Below are positions 16,439-25,700 of a stretch of DNA of 64,000 nt, piece after piece; the stretch's first letter is position 1, and the number at the start of each line of letters is the position of its first letter. The position numbers and the translations under genes were made by a program. This DNA is from Actinomadura rubteroloni. Lineage in GTDB: Bacteria; Actinomycetota; Actinomycetes; Streptosporangiales; Streptosporangiaceae. The notes beneath the pieces are model-generated. The model searched no databases. It saw nothing but the letters and a program-made list of their open reading frames with translations, and had not been told where the DNA came from. The DNA is taken from assembly GCF_002911665.1 (NCBI RefSeq), contig NZ_MTBP01000001.1, positions 1,116,001-1,180,000 on the forward strand. The letters run 5' to 3'.

Positions 16439-17061
16439 CCGTGGATCTCCCCGGTCGGGCCGTCGGCGTCCAGCGTGGCGAGCCGGACGGCGACCGCCGC
16501 GACGTCCGGCAGGTCCGGCGCGACCGCGTTCACCTTGACGTGCGTGCCGCGCAGCGCCTTGGCGTACTCCAGCGTCAGGACGTCCAGCGCGGCCCGCGAC
16601 ACGTCACCGGCGGGCGTGCGGGCCGCGCCCGGCCCGGCGGACGCGTTGACGACCCGGCCCGCCGGGGACCGCAGCAGCAGCGGGAGCAGCGCCCGCGTCA
16701 CCCGGAACGTTCCGAGCACGTTGACCTCCAGCGCCCGGCGCAGCTCGTCCTCGTCCAGCTCGTCGAACGCCCGGTCGCCGGTGACGCCCGCGCTGTTGAC
16801 GAGCACGTCCAGCCGCCCGTACCCGGACGCCACCGCGTCGGCTGCGGCGGCGACGTCGGCCGGATCGGCGGTGTCCAGCAGCAGCGGACGGACGTCCAGC
16901 CCCTCGGCGCTCAGCTCCAGCGCCGCGGCCGTGGCCGGTTCCGCGCCGGACGAGCCGAGCAGGACGTGCTGGCCCCGCTCGGCGAGCCGCCGGGCGATCT
17001 CCCGTCCCCTGCCGCGGTCGGCGCCGGTCACGAGCGCGACCGTGCGCGGCGGTGCGTTCAT
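16435..17061 (-). CDS. SDR-like protein lacking the catalytic Tyr-Lys pair
   Basis: 208 residues, ATG 17061 with GGGGAGG eight bases upstream. The cofactor-binding half is intact (VALVTGADRGRGRE; NSAG in place of NNAG; VNVLGTFRVTRALLPLLL). Where an active SDR has YxxSK the sequence reads GDVSR (AGDVSRAALDVLTLEYAKAL), so both catalytic Tyr and Lys are replaced. The C-terminal substrate lid is also short. It may bind NAD(P) without redox catalysis, or serve as a partner of another SDR. Stop overlaps the HD gene start. Confidence 0.75.
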   Translation of the reverse strand: MNAPPRTVALVTGADRGRGREIARRLAERGQHVLLGSSGAEPATAAALELSAEGLDVRPLLLDTADPADVAAAADAVASGYGRLDVLVNSAGVTGDRAFDELDEDELRRALEVNVLGTFRVTRALLPLLLRSPAGRVVNASAGPGAARTPAGDVSRAALDVLTLEYAKALRGTHVKVNAVAPDLPDVAAVAVRLATLDADGPTGEIHG

Positions 17062-17260
17062 CCAAGATCCTCCCCGGCCGGAACGTACCCCTGGGGGGAA
17101 AGCCGAATCTGTCGTCCCGCCGGATTGCCGCCTGACGGAAAGGCGCGTCGCGGGCCGGCCACCGGTCACTTGCCCGGTGTGGAACTCCGCGTGACGACGC
17201 GATTGCCGTCCGTGTGTCCGGGCATCTCGCGAACGTCAGTCCGAAGGAGAGGAGTTCCCC

Positions 17261-17461
17261 ATGGTGAATCGGTGGACGTCCGCGCTGGCGGCGGGCGTGA
17301 CGGCCCTCGCGATGAGCGCGGTGCTCGCGGCGGTTCCGGCGCGGGCCGAGGTCGCCGGGCACGGGCACGGCGGCGACTGCAGCGACGCCGCCCTGCTGGC
17401 GATCCCGATCAACCTCGTCGGCAACCAGAACGCCGGCGCCTGCGCGGGCGACCGCGACTGA
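17261..17461 (+). CDS. Small secreted protein with chaplin-like C-terminus
   Basis: 66 residues, ATG 17261 behind a purine-rich ribosome-binding site (AAGGAGAGGAG). A Sec signal peptide occupies residues 1-29 (basic MVNRW, hydrophobic core, cleavage after ARA). The mature ~37 residues contain a His/Gly stretch and LLAIPINLVGNQNAGACAG with two Cys. The IPIN..GNQN pattern recalls chaplins and rodlins, but the unit is too short to assign. A strong terminator follows, so it is a monocistronic, probably highly expressed, surface protein. Confidence 0.7.
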   Translation: MVNRWTSALAAGVTALAMSAVLAAVPARAEVAGHGHGGDCSDAALLAIPINLVGNQNAGACAGDRD

Positions 17462-17469
17462 ACGCGAGC

Positions 17470-17498
17470 GCGGCCCCGCACGTCCTGTGCGGGGCCGC
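17470..17498 (+). terminator. Terminator of the small secreted protein gene
   Basis: Perfect 12-bp stem GCGGCCCCGCAC / GTGCGGGGCCGC with a 5-base loop, nine bases after the stop codon. Confidence 0.8.
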
Positions 17499-17597
17499 CT
17501 CCGGTCTTGATGAAACCAGTCAGGAGGGGTTCCCTTTCGCGTCAGGAAATGTTTTATTCGGGACAACGCTCGTCCCGGCGCGTGACGCGGAGGCGCG

Positions 17598-19067
17598 ATG
17601 GAACCCCCGACGACCCCCGCCACCTGCCTCGACGTCGCGGCGGCCGTCGCCGGCGCGACCGGACGCGTCCTCGCGGTCGCGGGGCGGCCGGTCACCCACC
17701 TCGCCGAGACGCTGAGCGACCTGCCGGACTTCGAGTGGGCGGTCGGGGAGAAGAGCGCCGTCGAGTCGGCGGTCGGGCTGTCGGCGGCGGGCGTCCGGTC
17801 CTGCGCGGTGATGAAGCACAACGGGCTCGCGGCGGCCCTGGACCCGCTCGCCAACGCCGCCGTCCACGGCATCGGGGCCGGACTGGTCGTGGTGTCCGGG
17901 GACGATCTCGACGCCGCCGCGTCCACCACGCTCAACGACTCGCGCGCGCTCGGCCGTCTTGCCGGGCTACCCGTCCTCGACCCGGCGGGGGCCGGCGACG
18001 CGCGCGCGGCGGTGCGCGACGCGTTTTTGCTTTCGGAGCGGACGGGCGTGCCGGTCATCGTCCGGGTGACGTCCGCGCTGCACGCCGACTGCGGCGACGG
18101 CCGTCTGCGGGCGCGGCCGGGTCCGGCGGACGCGGGCGGCCGGGTGGACCGGACGGTCGCCCACCGGCTGACGAAACTGGGCCGCCACCAGCACCGGCGC
18201 CTGGTCGTCCAGCCCGCCGTCCAGGCCGAACTGGACGGCCACACGACCGCCACCTGCGCGGAGACCTGCGACGACGCGGTGATCGCCGTCGGCGCGGCCC
18301 AGCGGCACGTCACCGGCGCCGGATGCCTGCTCCGCGTCCGCGCGGGCTGGCCGCTGCCCGTCCCGGCCGTCGCGTTCGCCGACCGGCACGCCCGCGTGCT
18401 CGTCGTGGAGGAGCCGCTGCCGTTCGCCGAGCACCTGATCCGCGAGGCCGCCGCCGACCGGACGCGGGTGCGCGGCAGGCTCACCGGCCACCTCCCGCCC
18501 GAGGGCTCGCTGTCACCGGACCTGCTCCGCCGCGCCTGGGCCGACCCGCCCGGCACCTGGACCGACATCGCGCACAAACCGGACGACCAGCCGCCGCCGC
18601 GCCGCTACGCCACCCTCTACGCGGCGCTCGCCGGGCTGGACGTCTTCGTCGCCGCCGACGTCGGCTCGTCCATCCGCCTCTGTTACCCGCCCTACTCCGC
18701 CGCCGAGGTCGCGCTCGGCCTCGGGTCCGCCGTCGCGGTCGCGGGCGGCGCGGCCCGCACCGGACGCCCCGCCATCGGCGTCATCGGCGACTACGCCCTG
18801 CTGCACAGCGGCATGGAATCGCTGCTGGACACGGCCCTGCGGCGCCTGCCGGTGCTCGTGACCGTCCTCGCCAACGGGACGCAGGCGCAGACCGGCGGCC
18901 AGCCGGTCCCGCCCGTCGACCTGCGGCGGCTCGCCGGGGCGCTGTCGATCGGCGTCGTGGACGAGTGGGAGCACGCCGCGCTCGACGTCGCCGCGACCCG
19001 GCGGCGGCTGGCCGGGCTGCTCGCCGGGCCGCTGCCCGCGCTGGCGCTGGTCCGGGACGCGGCGTGA
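17598..19067 (+). CDS. Indolepyruvate:ferredoxin oxidoreductase alpha-like TPP enzyme without iron-sulfur domain
   Basis: 489 residues, ATG 17598 with GGAGG close upstream. Layout follows IorA: an N-terminal pyrimidine-binding domain (WAVGEKSAVESAVGLSAAG, VMKHNGLAAALDPLAN, LNDSRALGR), a middle transketolase-C-like domain (VLVVEEPLPFAEHLI), and a C-terminal pyrophosphate domain (GVIGDYALLHSGMESLLD ... ANGTQAQTGGQPVPP) with the GD...N TPP-Mg2+ motif. IorA is normally ~600 residues and ends in a 2x[4Fe-4S] ferredoxin domain; that domain is absent, and no beta subunit gene is adjacent. So it may work as a decarboxylase-type TPP enzyme or use an outside partner. It is coupled (GTGA) to a mannose-1-phosphate guanylyltransferase gene. 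Confidence 0.7.
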   Translation: MEPPTTPATCLDVAAAVAGATGRVLAVAGRPVTHLAETLSDLPDFEWAVGEKSAVESAVGLSAAGVRSCAVMKHNGLAAALDPLANAAVHGIGAGLVVVSGDDLDAAASTTLNDSRALGRLAGLPVLDPAGAGDARAAVRDAFLLSERTGVPVIVRVTSALHADCGDGRLRARPGPADAGGRVDRTVAHRLTKLGRHQHRRLVVQPAVQAELDGHTTATCAETCDDAVIAVGAAQRHVTGAGCLLRVRAGWPLPVPAVAFADRHARVLVVEEPLPFAEHLIREAAADRTRVRGRLTGHLPPEGSLSPDLLRRAWADPPGTWTDIAHKPDDQPPPRRYATLYAALAGLDVFVAADVGSSIRLCYPPYSAAEVALGLGSAVAVAGGAARTGRPAIGVIGDYALLHSGMESLLDTALRRLPVLVTVLANGTQAQTGGQPVPPVDLRRLAGALSIGVVDEWEHAALDVAATRRRLAGLLAGPLPALALVRDAA

Positions 19068-20056
19068 CCGTCCACGTCGTCGTCCTCGCGGGCGGCGCCG
19101 GGACCCGGCTGTGGCCGCTCAGCCGCGCGCACCGCCCGAAGTTCCTCCTCGACCCCGGCACCGGGCAGCCGCCGCTGGCGAACGCGCTGGCCAGGGCGGT
19201 GCAGCTCGCCGATCCCGAGCACGTCCGGATCGTGACGGGACGCGCGCACGCCGCCGACGTCCGCGCGGTCGCCGCGCCGTTCGGCGTGACGCGCGTGCTC
19301 GTGGAACCGCTCGCGCGGGACACGGCGGCGGCCGTCGCGTTCGGCGTCGCGTCGGTGGACGATCCCGGCGCGATCGTCGTGTCCATGCCCGCCGACCAGC
19401 TCGTCGCGTCCGGCGCGCAGACGTGGCGGGACGTGCTCGGGGAGGCCGTCCGCGCGGCGGCCGGGGGCGCGCTGGTCTGCGTCGGGGTCGTCCCGGACCG
19501 TCCGGCGACCGCCTACGGCTACGCGCACGCCCCGGCCGGCACGGGCGACGGCGCACGCCCGGTCGCGGCGTTCCATGAGAAACCGGACGCCGCGACGGCC
19601 GCGTCCTACCTCGCGGCGGGCGGCTTCTACTGGAACACGGCGATCATGGCGTTCCGGGCGGCGACGTTCGCCGGGCTCGTCCGCGACCACGCGCCGTCCC
19701 TCGTCCCGGTGCTGTCCGGCGCCACGACCTGGGACGACCTGCCGCGCGTCGCCGTCGAACCCGCGGTCGTGGAGCCCGCCGCCGCCGACGGGCGGGTGCT
19801 GCTCGTCCCGGCGCGCCTCCGCTGGAACGACATCGGCTCGTGGACGGACTTCCCCGGCGCGTCCGGCGGCGTCGTGGCGGTCGACGCCGACGGCTGCCGC
19901 GTCCTGTCCGGCGACCGCCGCTACGCGCTGCTCGGCGTGCGCGACCTGCTCGTCGTGGACGCCGGGGACGTCGTGCTCGTCGCCGACCGCGCCCGCGACC
20001 AGGACCTGCGGCGGCTCGTCGGGGAGGTCGCCGCGCGCTGGCCCGACCTGCTCTGA
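19064..20056 (+). CDS. manC: Mannose-1-phosphate guanylyltransferase-like nucleotidyltransferase
   Basis: 330 residues, GTG 19064 overlapping the previous stop. Opens with VVVLAGGAGTRLWPLSR and PKFLL, the nucleotide-binding signature of sugar-phosphate nucleotidyltransferases; MPADQLV, FHEKPD (usual FVEKPD) and FYWNTAIMAF are typical of GDP-mannose pyrophosphorylases. It would make GDP-mannose from GTP and mannose-1-phosphate for glycan or glycolipid synthesis. The fused isomerase domain of long ManC/AlgA proteins is absent. Why it is coupled to a TPP enzyme is unclear. Convergent with the next gene (3-base gap). Confidence 0.8.
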   Translation: MTVHVVVLAGGAGTRLWPLSRAHRPKFLLDPGTGQPPLANALARAVQLADPEHVRIVTGRAHAADVRAVAAPFGVTRVLVEPLARDTAAAVAFGVASVDDPGAIVVSMPADQLVASGAQTWRDVLGEAVRAAAGGALVCVGVVPDRPATAYGYAHAPAGTGDGARPVAAFHEKPDAATAASYLAAGGFYWNTAIMAFRAATFAGLVRDHAPSLVPVLSGATTWDDLPRVAVEPAVVEPAAADGRVLLVPARLRWNDIGSWTDFPGASGGVVAVDADGCRVLSGDRRYALLGVRDLLVVDAGDVVLVADRARDQDLRRLVGEVAARWPDLL

Positions 20057-20059
20057 CGG

Positions 20060-21004
20060 TCAGCGCGCGAAGAAGATCCGGACGGTCGTCCCGGCGGCGG
20101 TCGTGTGGACGCGCACCAGGTCCGCCATGCGGTTGACCAGCAGGATCCCGCGTCCGCCCGGCGTCAGCGGGTCCGCCGGGCGCCGTCCGGCCAGCGGATC
20201 GGCGATGTGCCCGCTGTCACGGACCTCGAACGCCGCGAGGTCCCCCTCCCGCCACGCCGCGAGGACGCCGGTGCCGCCGCCGTGGACGATCGAGTTCGCG
20301 ACCAGCTCGCTCACGGCCAGCTCGGCGTCGCGTCCGCGCTCGTCGCTCAGCCCGGCCGCCGCCGACCGCTCCAGGGCGAAGGCGCGGCAGCGCTCGAACA
20401 CGTCCCAGTCGAACGGGAGCGTCGCCGCGTCGGCGGGGGCGGGCGGGAGCGGACGGTTGTAGCCGTCCACCACGGCCTCGGGCGCGTACTCGTCGCTGTC
20501 CCACTCGGCGTCGCGGTCGAGGAGGACGGGGTGGGTGCGGGCCGCGTCGGCGAGCGCCCGGTCGTCCAGATCGTCGGCGTCGTAGGGGCAGAGGATCGCG
20601 ACGTTCCGGCCGGTGAACGCCATGTTGATCAGTGCTTCGTGCTGGGCGCAGGCCGGGTACTCCAGCTCGGAGCGGCCCTGCCAGATCGGCTCGCCGATGA
20701 TCCGGACGCGCTCGTGCGGGTGGCGGTCGGCGAAGTCGCGCAGGACGCCGGGGATGATCCACGCGGGGTTGCGCCCGGCGCGGCCCATGTCGAGGAAGCG
20801 GACGTGGTCGGCGTCGGGGCCGACGTCCGCGCGCAGCGCCTTCTCCAGCAGCGCCAGCCGCGCCGCCGGGACCGCGACGGCCACCGGGTCGCCCGCGAGG
20901 ACGCCGTCGCGGACGAACGGAAGGCAACCGTCGAGGAACTGTGCGTCACCGCGGTAGAACAGCGCGGGGTGCCAGAAACCGACTGCTCCCCTGGCGTGTC
21001 CCAC
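20060..21004 (-). CDS. MEDS-domain sensor/anti-sigma-type ATP-binding protein
   Basis: 314 residues, GTG 21004 with GGGGAAG upstream. Residues ~8-180 form a MEDS (methanogen/methylotroph DcmR sensory) domain (HPALFYRGDAQFLDGCLPF, RVRIIGEPIW, AILCPYDADDL). Residues ~190-314 are a GHKL/HATPase_c domain like RsbW-type anti-sigma kinases: AVSELVANSIVHGG (N box), FEVRDSG (G1), GGRGILLVNRMADLV (G2). No phospho-accepting His is present. Such actinobacterial proteins control stress sigma factors or their antagonists in response to small ligands. No sigma gene is adjacent. The partner is unknown. Confidence 0.82.
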   Translation of the reverse strand: MGHARGAVGFWHPALFYRGDAQFLDGCLPFVRDGVLAGDPVAVAVPAARLALLEKALRADVGPDADHVRFLDMGRAGRNPAWIIPGVLRDFADRHPHERVRIIGEPIWQGRSELEYPACAQHEALINMAFTGRNVAILCPYDADDLDDRALADAARTHPVLLDRDAEWDSDEYAPEAVVDGYNRPLPPAPADAATLPFDWDVFERCRAFALERSAAAGLSDERGRDAELAVSELVANSIVHGGGTGVLAAWREGDLAAFEVRDSGHIADPLAGRRPADPLTPGGRGILLVNRMADLVRVHTTAAGTTVRIFFAR

Positions 21005-21270
21005 AGCGTTCTTCCCCGTCCTGGCGTCCCAGCCCCCACTGAGTGCCTACTCCGCCCATGCTAATAGAAAGAATTCTTAAAATGCCCTGGGCGGGGCACG
21101 CATCTGTGCTGGTCAGGGCGAGCCTCCCATCGACCGCGGCTTGGGAGCCCGTCCGTCCGGATGAAACGGGTCCCGGGCACGGCGGCCGGGACAAGGAATG
21201 TGACGTGCGAACACGTGCCGTCGTTCCACGAAATGGGGCGCGGTCGCGATTTGGAACGTTCCCGGTCTGG
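21005..21270. other. Intergenic region upstream of the MEDS gene
   Basis: 266 bases with the MEDS gene promoter on -, including an AT-rich palindrome AAGAATTCTT (21069-21078) next to ttctattagcat on the - strand, a possible -10 region. No gene seen. Confidence 0.4.
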
Positions 21271-21292
21271 TGATCCCCGGGCCGGGGGATCA
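21271..21292 (-). terminator. Terminator of the P450 gene
   Basis: 8-bp stem TGATCCCC / GGGGATCA with loop gggccg, three bases beyond the P450 stop codon on -. Confidence 0.6.
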
Positions 21293-21295
21293 CGC

Positions 21296-22474
21296 TCAGT
21301 GCTCCACCGGGAGCGTCGTCGGACCGAGCATGAGCGACCCGGTGCGCCACTCGATCGAGCCGGGCGGGACGGCGAGCCGCAGCCGGGGGAACCGCGTCAC
21401 CAGTTCGGCCAGCGCGATCTGGAGTTCGGCGCGCGCCAGGCTCGCGCCGAGGCAGTAGTGCGGGCCGCGCCCGAAGGCGAGGTGGTCGGCGGTGGGCCGG
21501 GCGATGTCGAACACGTCCGGCCGGTCGAACTTCGCCGGGTCCCGATTCGCGGCGGACGTGACGGCGAGGACGGCTTCCCCGGCGCGGACCCGTCCGGACG
21601 GCAGGCGCACGTCCTCGGTCGCGACGCGCAGGAACGCGGCGTCGGCGGGCGGATCGTGGCGCAGGATCTCCTCGACGGCGGCCGGGACGCGGCCCGGATC
21701 GTCGGCGAGGTCCGCGTACCGGCCGGTCACGAGCAGCCGGAACACGCCCCTGGACAGCGCCGCCGTGGTCGCCTCGTGCCCGGCGACGATGAGGCTGAAC
21801 GTCATCAGGACGAGTTCGTCCTCGCTGAGCCGGTCCTCCTCGTCGCGGGCGCGGATCAGCGCGTCGAGCAGCCCGTCGCCGGGCGCGGCCCGCCGCCGCC
21901 GGATCATCTCGCGCGCGTACTCCTGGAGCTGTTCGAGCGCCGCGACGCGCTCCTCCAGCGGGTGCGCCGAAAGCGACACGTACGCGCTGGACCAGTCGCG
22001 GAACCGGTCCAGATCGGTGCGGGGGACGCCGAGCATCTCGCAGATGACCACCATCGGCATGGGAAAGGCGAAGGCGTCGATGAGGTCGGCGGGATTCGCC
22101 AGCCCGTCCAGCAGCTCCCCGCAGACAGCCCGGATTCGGGGCCGCTGCCGTTCGACCAGCCGGGGCGTGAACGCGCCGGCAACGAGCCTGCGCACCCGCG
22201 TGTGCTCCGGCGGATCCAGATTGAGGATGGCGCCGGGCAGATCGGAGACGTCGAAGTCCGCCGCGACGCGCGGCGCCCCCGGATAGGTGAGGTTCCGCGT
22301 GAAGGCCCGGCTCGCGAGCACCTCGGCGACGTCGTCGTACCGCACGGCGAGCCACGCCCGATCACCGCTCGGCAACTCGACGGCGTCCAGCGGCGCCGCC
22401 CTCAGCCGCCGGACGAATTCCGGCGCGATTTCGCCCGCCCCGGCCCAGAACGGATAACGCTCCACTGATCCCAT
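21296..22474 (-). CDS. Cytochrome P450
   Basis: 392 residues from ATG 22474 (MGSVERYPFWAG), with GGTGAG about nine bases upstream; an in-frame ATG at 22483 is an alternative. All P450 landmarks are present: I-helix oxygen-activation motif AGHEATT, ExxR in AAVEEILRHDP, and the heme loop FGRGPHYCLGASLAR with the thiolate Cys. The length and soluble N-terminus fit bacterial class I enzymes that need a ferredoxin and reductase; none is adjacent. Substrate unknown. It stands alone on - next to the divergent BREX operon and has its own terminator. Confidence 0.92.
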   Translation of the reverse strand: MGSVERYPFWAGAGEIAPEFVRRLRAAPLDAVELPSGDRAWLAVRYDDVAEVLASRAFTRNLTYPGAPRVAADFDVSDLPGAILNLDPPEHTRVRRLVAGAFTPRLVERQRPRIRAVCGELLDGLANPADLIDAFAFPMPMVVICEMLGVPRTDLDRFRDWSSAYVSLSAHPLEERVAALEQLQEYAREMIRRRRAAPGDGLLDALIRARDEEDRLSEDELVLMTFSLIVAGHEATTAALSRGVFRLLVTGRYADLADDPGRVPAAVEEILRHDPPADAAFLRVATEDVRLPSGRVRAGEAVLAVTSAANRDPAKFDRPDVFDIARPTADHLAFGRGPHYCLGASLARAELQIALAELVTRFPRLRLAVPPGSIEWRTGSLMLGPTTLPVEH

Positions 22475-22713
22475 GAGAACCATCTCACCCCACCCGTCTC
22501 GCCGACCGCCAGTCACACTCTCGTGCCTTTTGGCCATCCCCGCCTCGCCACGGATGGGAGTTGGCATAGCCTGACCAATCGCGCAAGCTGATCAAAAAAG
22601 ATTGTCCGCTCCCGGCCGTTCATATCCGCTTATGTAGTGCATTGCTAGGCTGCCGATCGTCAAAGCAGACGGTGTCATGTTTCTGTCCAATAGGACAAAG
22701 ATGGGGCGGCTGT
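22475..22713. promoter_or_regulatory. Divergent promoter region between P450 and pglW
   Basis: 239 bases, clearly richer in A/T than flanking DNA from about 22575 (gatcaaaaaagattg, catatccgcttatg). A short inverted repeat TGTCC-aata-GGACA lies at 22685-22698, just before the pglW start. It should hold the BREX promoter, but no clear -35/-10 pair stands out. No gene seen. Confidence 0.45.
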
Positions 22714-25700
22714 ATGCGCGAGGGTCGGTGGACGACGGTCACCGAGTCGGAGTTCGATCACGAACGCCGCGGCCTCGAAGCGATCCGCGCGCTGCTGCCC
22801 GACGCCGACCCCTGGTACGCGTGGTCCAACTTCTCCTTCACCTCCCGCCAGGGCCGGGTCCGCGAGGTGGACCTGCTGGTCATCACGCCCACCGGGCTGG
22901 TGATGGTCGAGCTGAAGAACTGGCACGGCCGCCTGGGATTCGACGGCGGGACCTGGGTGCAGTTCAGGCCGTCCGGGTCGCGCCAGAACCACGGCAACCC
23001 GTTCCATCTGGTGGACCAGAAGTCCAAAGAACTGGCCGGGCTGATCCGCAGCAAAGGCGAGAAGGCGTGGGTTTCGCCCGCGGTGTGCTTCACCGAGAAG
23101 TCGCTGCGGATCGAGCTTCCGGAGAACGACCGCAACGGGGTCCACCTCGGCGCGGAGGCGCTGGTCGAGGCGCTGAACGAACGGCGTCGCGACGCGCGGC
23201 GTCAGATCAACGGGCCGGACGCCAAAAAGATCAAAGAAGCGCTGGGCCGTGTCGGGATCAAGAAAAGCCTCGCCAGTTTCAACGTCGGCCCCTATCGCAT
23301 GCACGGTAAACCGCTGGACACCGGACCGGGCTGGGTCGACTATTCCGCCCGGCACGGCGATCTGGAAGACCCGGCGCGCATCCGCATCTACCTGCGCTCG
23401 GACGAGCCGGTCGAGTCCGTCGAGGCGGTCGCGCGCCGGGAGGCGGCCGTCCTGCGCCGGTTCCGGCACCCGGGCGTCGTCCAGTTCCGCGACCTCTACG
23501 TGTCCGGACACCGGGCCGGGCCTGCGCTCGCGTTCGACTACACGCCGGGAACGCTCCGATTGGACGCCTACCTCGCCCGGTACGGCGACCGGCTCGACCT
23601 GCTGGACCGGCTGACCCTGGTGCGGCAGCTCGCCGAGACCGTCCGGTCCGCCCATTCCCAGCGCGTGTGGCACCGAGCGCTCGCGGCCGGATCCGTCCAC
23701 GTCGTTCCACGTGTCGGCGACGGCACCGACCCGACGGGCGACGCGGCGTGGCTCCGGCCACGGCTGCAGATCTCCGAGTGGCAGATCGCGCTGGCCCGGG
23801 GCGGCAGGATCTCGCGGCTCGTCCCGTCGTCCCTGTCGTCGTTCCCCGTCGCGGACGACGCCGAGCCGTACCTGGCGCCCGAGCTGACGGCCCTGCGCCC
23901 CGACCCGGTGATGATCGACGTCTACGGGCTCGGCGCGCTCGCCTACCTGCTGGTGACCGGGCAGGCGCCCGGCGCGAGCCAGTCCGACGTGATCGGGCGG
24001 CTGGAGGCGTCGGGCGGGCTGCGGCCGAGCGCCGTGCTGGACGACCTGGGCACCGATCTGGACGACTTCATCCACCAGGCCACACACAAGAACCCCGACG
24101 AACGACCGTCGACGGTCGATGAGTTCCTGGGCCTGCTCGACGTGGTCGAGGAGGCGCTGACACGTCCGTCCGACGACCCGGTGCGCAACGACGAGCCGGA
24201 CAAGGACCCGCTGGACGCGGTGACGGGCGACGTCCTCGCCGGCCGCTGGGAGGTCCGCCGCAAGCTGGGCCGCGGTGCCACGGGGCTCGCGCTGCTCGTC
24301 CGGGACCTCGCGCACGACCCCGCGCGGCGCGGCTCGCGACCGTACGTGGTGCTCAAGGCGGCGGTGACGGAGCAGGCCGCCGACACGCTGCGCCGCGAAG
24401 CCGAGGTGATGGGACGGCTGGACTCCGCCACCGGGATCATCCGCCTGATCGAGCCCGAGCCGCTGGTGGTCGGGGGCCGGACGGTCCTGGTGATCGAGTA
24501 CGTCGGCGACGAGCGCGGCCTCGACGACGACTCCGGGACCGGCAGCAAACCGTCCCGGTTCCGCTACGAAACAGTGGGCCGCCAGATCCAGGCGCACGGC
24601 CGGCTGCCGGTCGACCAACTCGAATCCTATGGCGACTATCTCTTCGCCGCCGTGGACTCCCTGGAGAGCGAAGGCATCTGGCACCGCGACCTCAAGCCGG
24701 ACAACATCGCCATCCGAGTGCGGCGGAACCGCTCAAAAGAACTCCTGCTCATCGACTTCTCCCACGCCGGCCTGCCCGCCAACCACATCGAATCAGGCAC
24801 CGAGGGGTTCCTTGACCCGTTCCTCGGCTCCATTACCCGCTCGTCCTACGACGGACATGCCGAGCGTTATTCACTGGCTGTGACCTTGCATTACATGGCG
24901 TCACGAGAAATGCCGGAATGGGGCGGTGGCCGGGTCACCGCGCCGCAGACGGACCCGGTCGAGTGGCCGTTCCCGACCATCGCGACCGAGGCGTTCGACC
25001 CGGCGATCCGGGACGGCCTGACGGCGTTCTTCCAGAAGGCGCTGCACCGGGATCTCGGCGAACGCTTCAGCGACCTCAAGCCGATGCGGGACATGTGGCG
25101 CCGCGTGTTCCTGGACGCCCGGACGACCACACCGTCCACCCCGGCGGGCACGGACGAGGAGGGCACCGAGACGGTCGAGCAGTTGCGCGACCGGCTCGCC
25201 GAGGTGGCGACCCGCGACACCAACTTGGCCTCGTCGGGCCTGTCGGAGGTCGCCCAGTCCATCCTGTTCGGCCTCGGGCTGACGACCGTCGGCGACCTGC
25301 TGGACTACTCCCAGCGCACTCTCGTCAACGCACGCGGAATGGGTCCGAAGACCCGGACCGAGATTCAGCGACGCCAACGGGAATGGGGCGATCGCCTGGG
25401 CCGGAGCGTCCCGTCCCCGATCTCCAGCGAAGGCCGGGCCGACGCCCGCCGCGAACGCGCCGAAACCGGCTCGGCCGACAAGCGCGTAGCCGGAACCGAC
25501 ACCGCGGACGCCGCGCTGCGCTCGCTGAGCCTGGATCCGCTCGTCGCACTTTTCGTCCCGGAACTGCGAACGAACGGCGTGAACCGCAAGGAACGCGAGA
25601 TGGTGCGGCTCCTGCTGCGCATCCCCGACGAGCACGGCGAGCCGGCCGACATCCCGGCATGGCCGAACCAGCGGGAGGTGGCCGAACAGATCGGTCTGAG

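Noticed and set aside
22575..22713. Specific -35/-10 promoter for pglW
   Set aside because: Several weak hexamers are possible (for example TAGGCT near 22648) but none with a convincing partner at 16-18 bases.
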